Origin: a virus
Direction: 5' to 3' (one strand)
DNA length: 43,579 nucleotides
Virus record (IMG/VR): IMGVR_UViG_3300033141_001665
Coordinates: 1-43,579 of that record
Part shown: piece after piece, positions 41,268 through 43,579 of the stretch
How positions within the stretch are numbered: position 1 is the stretch's first letter
Layout of the letters: every line of letters begins with the position of its first letter
Position numbers and translations under genes: made by a program
The notes under the pieces: model-generated
What the model saw: the letters and a program-made list of their open reading frames with translations, nothing else
Told to the model about the DNA's origin: nothing
The model's database searches: none

Positions 41268-41313
41268 AATGGGTTGAGTCAATTGTGCTGTCAGCACCAT
41301 GAAGGAGGATGCA
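41268..41313 (+). other. Short gap with a hairpin before the SD
   Basis: GTGCT-GTC-AGCAC is a 5-bp hairpin with a 3-nt loop, placed right before the SD of the gene at 41314 (GAAGGAGG). It may tune translation. The rest of the 94-nt gap shows no gene or clear promoter. Confidence 0.4.
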
Positions 41314-41688
41314 ATGGGATGGGCGGTAGATTTCAGTAATTTTAATAATGCAGTGTATTACATTTCCGTTCATTACCGTGAAGACATTGTTAAACGTAAA
41401 CACCTTCCGACGCTACTGAAAAACGTTGGCAGGAAAATTGAGACTGCTGGGTGGAAAATACTTCTATGGGAATTGATCGCTATAGAATCCGGCGATTTCG
41501 GTTGTTGGAGTATCACTTTGAGCCCTGTTGTTTTTAGTAGGGCGGTTAATAAGGTATGGAGTAATACTTTTGCTAGTGGTATAGGTGCTGAGCCCTCTGA
41601 AATGCTTCCTGAGATCGGGCGGCTGATTGAAATGCGGTATGCAGAAAAGGGAATAGTTAATAGCAATAACGTTAAAGGAGTTGTGTGA
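41314..41688 (+). CDS. Orphan protein, 124 aa
   Basis: ATG at 41314 lies 5 nt after GAAGGAGG; the in-frame ATG at 41299 precedes this SD and is not used. The protein begins MGWAVDFSNFNNAVYYISVH and has a helix-rich centre (LPTLLKNVGRKIETAGWK) with several Trp. AT-rich relative to the late genes. No family is recognised. It ends in a TGATG overlap with the following gene. Confidence 0.7.
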   Translation: MGWAVDFSNFNNAVYYISVHYREDIVKRKHLPTLLKNVGRKIETAGWKILLWELIAIESGDFGCWSITLSPVVFSRAVNKVWSNTFASGIGAEPSEMLPEIGRLIEMRYAEKGIVNSNNVKGVV

Positions 41689-42089
41689 TGAGCTTGAAGA
41701 CATGGAAGCGCGAATTCTATCCTTTGCCGGCGTCTCGCGTATCTAAGAAACGTGCACTTGAGCATACATATCGTAAGTGGCGTGGCGCTCAGAAGTCAAA
41801 ACTTCGGAAGCATAATGTATGTCTTGCTGAGTGCGAAGGTTTTTGTTGTGGCATAGCGGACGGGGAAAAGAAGTTTTATTTCAATCGACATTCTTGTGCG
41901 TTGTGTTTCTGTTACGCGGAAACGACAGCTCGCTTTTGTCCTAAATGCCCGCTTGTGATTGTCGGCGGCGCGGACGCGTGCTGTCTGGAAGATGGATCGC
42001 CATATGAACATTTTAAGAGAACGGGTGATCCAAAACCCATGCTTCGCTTGTTGCGGAAGTGCATGAAAGTTTACGGTGAAAGAAAATGA
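41688..42089 (+). CDS. Zinc-binding phage accessory protein, 133 aa
   Basis: ATG at 41688 has AAGGAG 8 nt upstream. A basic N-terminal half (WKREFYPLPASRVSKKRALE) precedes Cys motifs: CLAECEGFCC, CALCFC (70-75), CPKC (84-87) and a later CC. The last third (SPYEHFKRTGDPKPMLRLLR) is helical. I associate the layout CALC-x(10)-CPKCP-x(8)-C with small phage zinc proteins of unknown task. It overlaps both neighbours by 1-4 nt. Confidence 0.72.
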   Translation: MSLKTWKREFYPLPASRVSKKRALEHTYRKWRGAQKSKLRKHNVCLAECEGFCCGIADGEKKFYFNRHSCALCFCYAETTARFCPKCPLVIVGGADACCLEDGSPYEHFKRTGDPKPMLRLLRKCMKVYGERK

Positions 42090-42439
42090 GCGATGAAATC
42101 CAAGTGTCGATAAGTGGCCTTTGTTTCAACGTTACTGCGCGCGATGATTGGGACGAAGAGTCGCCGAATAATGACGAATTGATTGGTCAGGTGCTTAGCA
42201 TGGCGATGGCGATGGCGGCCATTCACGTACATGACGTGATGATGGTGATGGCATCGGCCATTGATTCGCTAGCGGAGTTCGTGCCGGATGGCCCGTATGT
42301 CGAGCCTGAGGTTGACGTGTTCATTGAGGCCGCAAGGCGATATATGAGGGCGAAGCTGGCGTCGAGGGATAAGGCTTACAAGCAACTTAGGGAGTTGCCG
42401 CAATCAAGGGAGGACGGCAATGATAATCTGGCGCATTGA
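42086..42439 (+). CDS. Acidic orphan protein, 117 aa
   Basis: ATG at 42086 overlaps the upstream stop (ATGA) and has GTGAAAG just upstream. Met/Ala-rich middle helices (LIGQVLSMAMAMAAIHVHDVM) follow an acidic start (DDWDEESPNND). The C-terminus is charged. No family is recognised. It overlaps the next gene by 20 nt. Confidence 0.68.
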   Translation: MSDEIQVSISGLCFNVTARDDWDEESPNNDELIGQVLSMAMAMAAIHVHDVMMVMASAIDSLAEFVPDGPYVEPEVDVFIEAARRYMRAKLASRDKAYKQLRELPQSREDGNDNLAH

Positions 42440-42698
42440 GGCAAAAGATGACTTTGATGGGAGTTCCGAACCTAAACGTTATTTGCACTCAATTGAGTTC
42501 TGTGGCGGCAGGGGGGTGATATGTATAACTGAGGAACCAGGCGAGGCGTTCTATTTGCGGGAAGATCGCGTGATAGATGCGGACAGGCTTGCGAAGTCGA
42601 TAGCGTATCTTGCCGGTTTGATGTCGGATCATACTTTTTCGCCGATAAGGCTTGTTGTGGAGGAGGTGCATGATGAGGCCGAAAGTGTGGATAATTGA
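42420..42698 (+). CDS. Orphan protein, 92 aa
   Basis: ATG at 42420 follows GGGAGG inside the previous gene. A beta-rich start (IIWRIEAKDDFDGS) is followed by ICITEEPGEAFYLRED and a helix (RLAKSIAYLAGLM). Its start recalls the protein at 42673 (VWIIEELDGDKSY), so it could be related to it and to the one at 485. No known family. Confidence 0.68.
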   Translation: MIIWRIEAKDDFDGSSEPKRYLHSIEFCGGRGVICITEEPGEAFYLREDRVIDADRLAKSIAYLAGLMSDHTFSPIRLVVEEVHDEAESVDN

Positions 42699-42942
42699 GG
42701 AGCTAGATGGCGATAAGAGTTATAATCCGCCACGATATGTCAGCACATTTGATCCGGCGGACCCACTCAATTGTGTGCGCCTAACATTCAATCACGGCAC
42801 GGCTATTTGGTTTATGGAGAAATGGCTTAAACACGCAAAGAAAGCTGCTGTATTGATGGCTCGTTTACTCAATTTGTTTACGGGCCGCAAGTACAGAGAA
42901 GTTGGTATCTATATTGAAACTTGTAATGACGAGGAGGACTGA
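42673..42942 (+). CDS. Orphan protein, WIIEEL family, 89 aa
   Basis: Two adjacent ATGs (42670, 42673) follow GGAGGAGG; 42673 has the better spacing. The start MRPKVWIIEELDGDKSY parallels the 71-aa protein at 485 (MWVIEQLKDDGTSY). A helix rich in Lys (WFMEKWLKHAKKAAVLM) and a final strand (VGIYIETC) follow. Overlaps the previous gene by 26 nt. No known family. Confidence 0.68.
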   Translation: MRPKVWIIEELDGDKSYNPPRYVSTFDPADPLNCVRLTFNHGTAIWFMEKWLKHAKKAAVLMARLLNLFTGRKYREVGIYIETCNDEED

Positions 42943-42944
42943 TT

Positions 42945-43235
42945 ATGGCAACGAAAAAAGAAATTCCGTTGGTTGTCACGACAGCTCATCGTGGCGTGTT
43001 TTTCGGGTACGGTATCCCATCTGATGCGGATACTATCAAGCTGAAGCGCGCCCGCATGGCTGTTTATTGGCCTGCTGAGACTCATGGTGTAGTCGGTCTT
43101 GCTTCTGATGGCCCGCCCAAAGATGCGCGAATCTCGCCTGCAGCGCCCGAGATTATTCTGCGCGATGTGACTAGCGTCATGGCGGTATCGCCCAAGGCTG
43201 TTAAAAGATGGGAGGCGGAGCCGTGGGCGAAGTGA
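42945..43235 (+). CDS. Conserved small phage protein of the 'VVTTAHRGVFFG' type, 96 aa
   Basis: ATG at 42945 follows GAGGAGG. The protein (LVVTTAHRGVFFGYG, KLKRARMAVYW, PPKDARISPAAPEI) matches a motif set I know from many phage small proteins, possibly the family catalogued as DUF6948 (not checked). It is often encoded next to Gly-rich repeat proteins, as here. Function unknown. Its last codons overlap the start of the repeat gene. Confidence 0.8.
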   Translation: MATKKEIPLVVTTAHRGVFFGYGIPSDADTIKLKRARMAVYWPAETHGVVGLASDGPPKDARISPAAPEIILRDVTSVMAVSPKAVKRWEAEPWAK

Positions 43236-43579
43236 TTGATGGCTATGGTGAAGGTTGTGGTTGTGGCTATGGCTATGGCGATGGCTATGGCTGTGACAGT
43301 GGCGATGGTTATGGCTATGGTTATGGCTATGGTTATGGCTATGGCTATGGCGATGGCGATGGCTATGGCTGTGACAGTGGCGATGGTTATGGCTATGGTT
43401 ATGGCTATGGTTATGGCGATGGCAGTAGCGATGGCTGTGGCTATGGCTATGGTAATGGTGATGGCTATGGCTATGGTTATGGCGATGGCAGTAGCGATGG
43501 CTGTGGCTATGGCTATGGTAATGGTGATGGCTATGGCTATGGTTATGGCGATGGCGGTAGCGATGGCTGTGGCTATGGC
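43223..43579 (+). CDS. N-terminal part of the Gly/Tyr-repeat phage protein (continues at base 1)
   Basis: GTG at 43223 lies 7 nt after GGAGG (43211-43215) and is preferred to ATG 43208, which has no SD. The sequence is almost entirely Gly with Tyr, Asp, Cys, Ser and Asn. It has a 22-aa (66-nt) unit with DGSSDGCGYGYGNGDGYGYG and an earlier type (YGCDSGDG). It reads in frame into base 1 and so to the C-terminal domain at about 45-155. The repeat could be an elongated, possibly metal-binding or phase-separating segment. All of that is inference. Confidence 0.8.
   Translation, partial: MGEVIDGYGEGCGCGYGYGDGYGCDSGDGYGYGYGYGYGYGYGDGDGYGCDSGDGYGYGYGYGYGDGSSDGCGYGYGNGDGYGYGYGDGSSDGCGYGYGNGDGYGYGYGDGGSDGCGYG
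43238..43579 (+). repeat. Tandem GGCTAT/GGTTAT repeat tract
   Basis: A hexamer-like GGCTAT/GGTTAT/GGCGAT pattern organised in 66-nt units, continued at 1-132 after the circular join. Copy number may vary by slippage and is easily misassembled from short reads. Confidence 0.85.
43466..43579. repeat. Terminal direct repeat, right copy
   Basis: Identical to 1-114 (see left copy). Likely the circularisation overlap of the assembly; merging the copies keeps the Gly/Tyr gene in frame. Confidence 0.85.

Noticed and set aside
43238-43579. Possible CRISPR array in the terminal tandem repeats
   Set aside because: Units are contiguous, code in frame and have no unique spacers; no cas genes are present.

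Overview
This window is best read as one complete genome of a tailed double-stranded DNA phage (Caudoviricetes), probably a circularised contig from an uncultured virus. Bases 43466-43579 are identical to bases 1-114, and one gene (start 43223, stop 468) reads in frame across the ends. Merging the repeat would give about 43,465 bp. A large terminase, portal, scaffold and capsid, two tail-tube-like proteins and three large ejection-type proteins, with no tape measure and no sheath, point to a short-tailed (podovirus-like) particle. The host cannot be named. Near-perfect GGAGG Shine-Dalgarno (SD) sites and sigma70-like promoters suggest an ordinary bacterial host whose RNA and DNA polymerases the phage borrows, since I recognise neither polymerase here.

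Layout. (1) 40484-43579 continuing into 1-2568, plus strand: a RuvC-like resolvase followed by many tightly packed small orphan genes, a Gly/Tyr-repeat protein spanning the contig ends, and a tRNA-Ile with the unusual UAU anticodon. (2) 2571-7723, minus strand: a leftward operon read from a promoter near 7790. It has nine small orphan genes, several with Cys clusters, then a sliding-clamp-like protein, a serine recombinase and a C-terminal zinc-cluster protein. Most start in a near-identical leader (TAACAGGTANGGAGGTGCAT then ATG), and four junctions carry GC-rich hairpins. (3) 7724-8344: divergent control region with both promoters and a 59-bp palindrome. (4) 8345-33856, plus strand: HTH protein, candidate small terminase, terL, portal, scaffold, capsid, lectin-like decoration protein, tail proteins, beta-helix protein, then ejection proteins of 516, 754 and 1730 aa, and a lipoprotein. 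(5) 33857-34872: second control region with three ATAGGTAA repeats and a perfect 26-bp palindrome, two small membrane proteins and a minus-strand ribbon-helix-helix regulator. (6) 34873-40399, plus strand: replication and recombination genes (OB-fold-like DNA-binding protein, Gp157, DEAH helicase, zinc-finger/TOPRIM primase-like protein). It ends in a third 59-bp palindrome.

How it fits together. Three palindromic elements sit at the borders between transcription units and share a TGTAGTAWAMCYTACT-like motif, as does the leftward promoter. This suggests one regulator coordinating early, late and replication genes. The most interesting items are this shared element family, a 48-aa basic protein overprinted out of frame inside the 1730-aa ejection protein, the UAU-anticodon tRNA, the leader and hairpin cassettes of the leftward operon, and the Gly/Tyr repeat protein.
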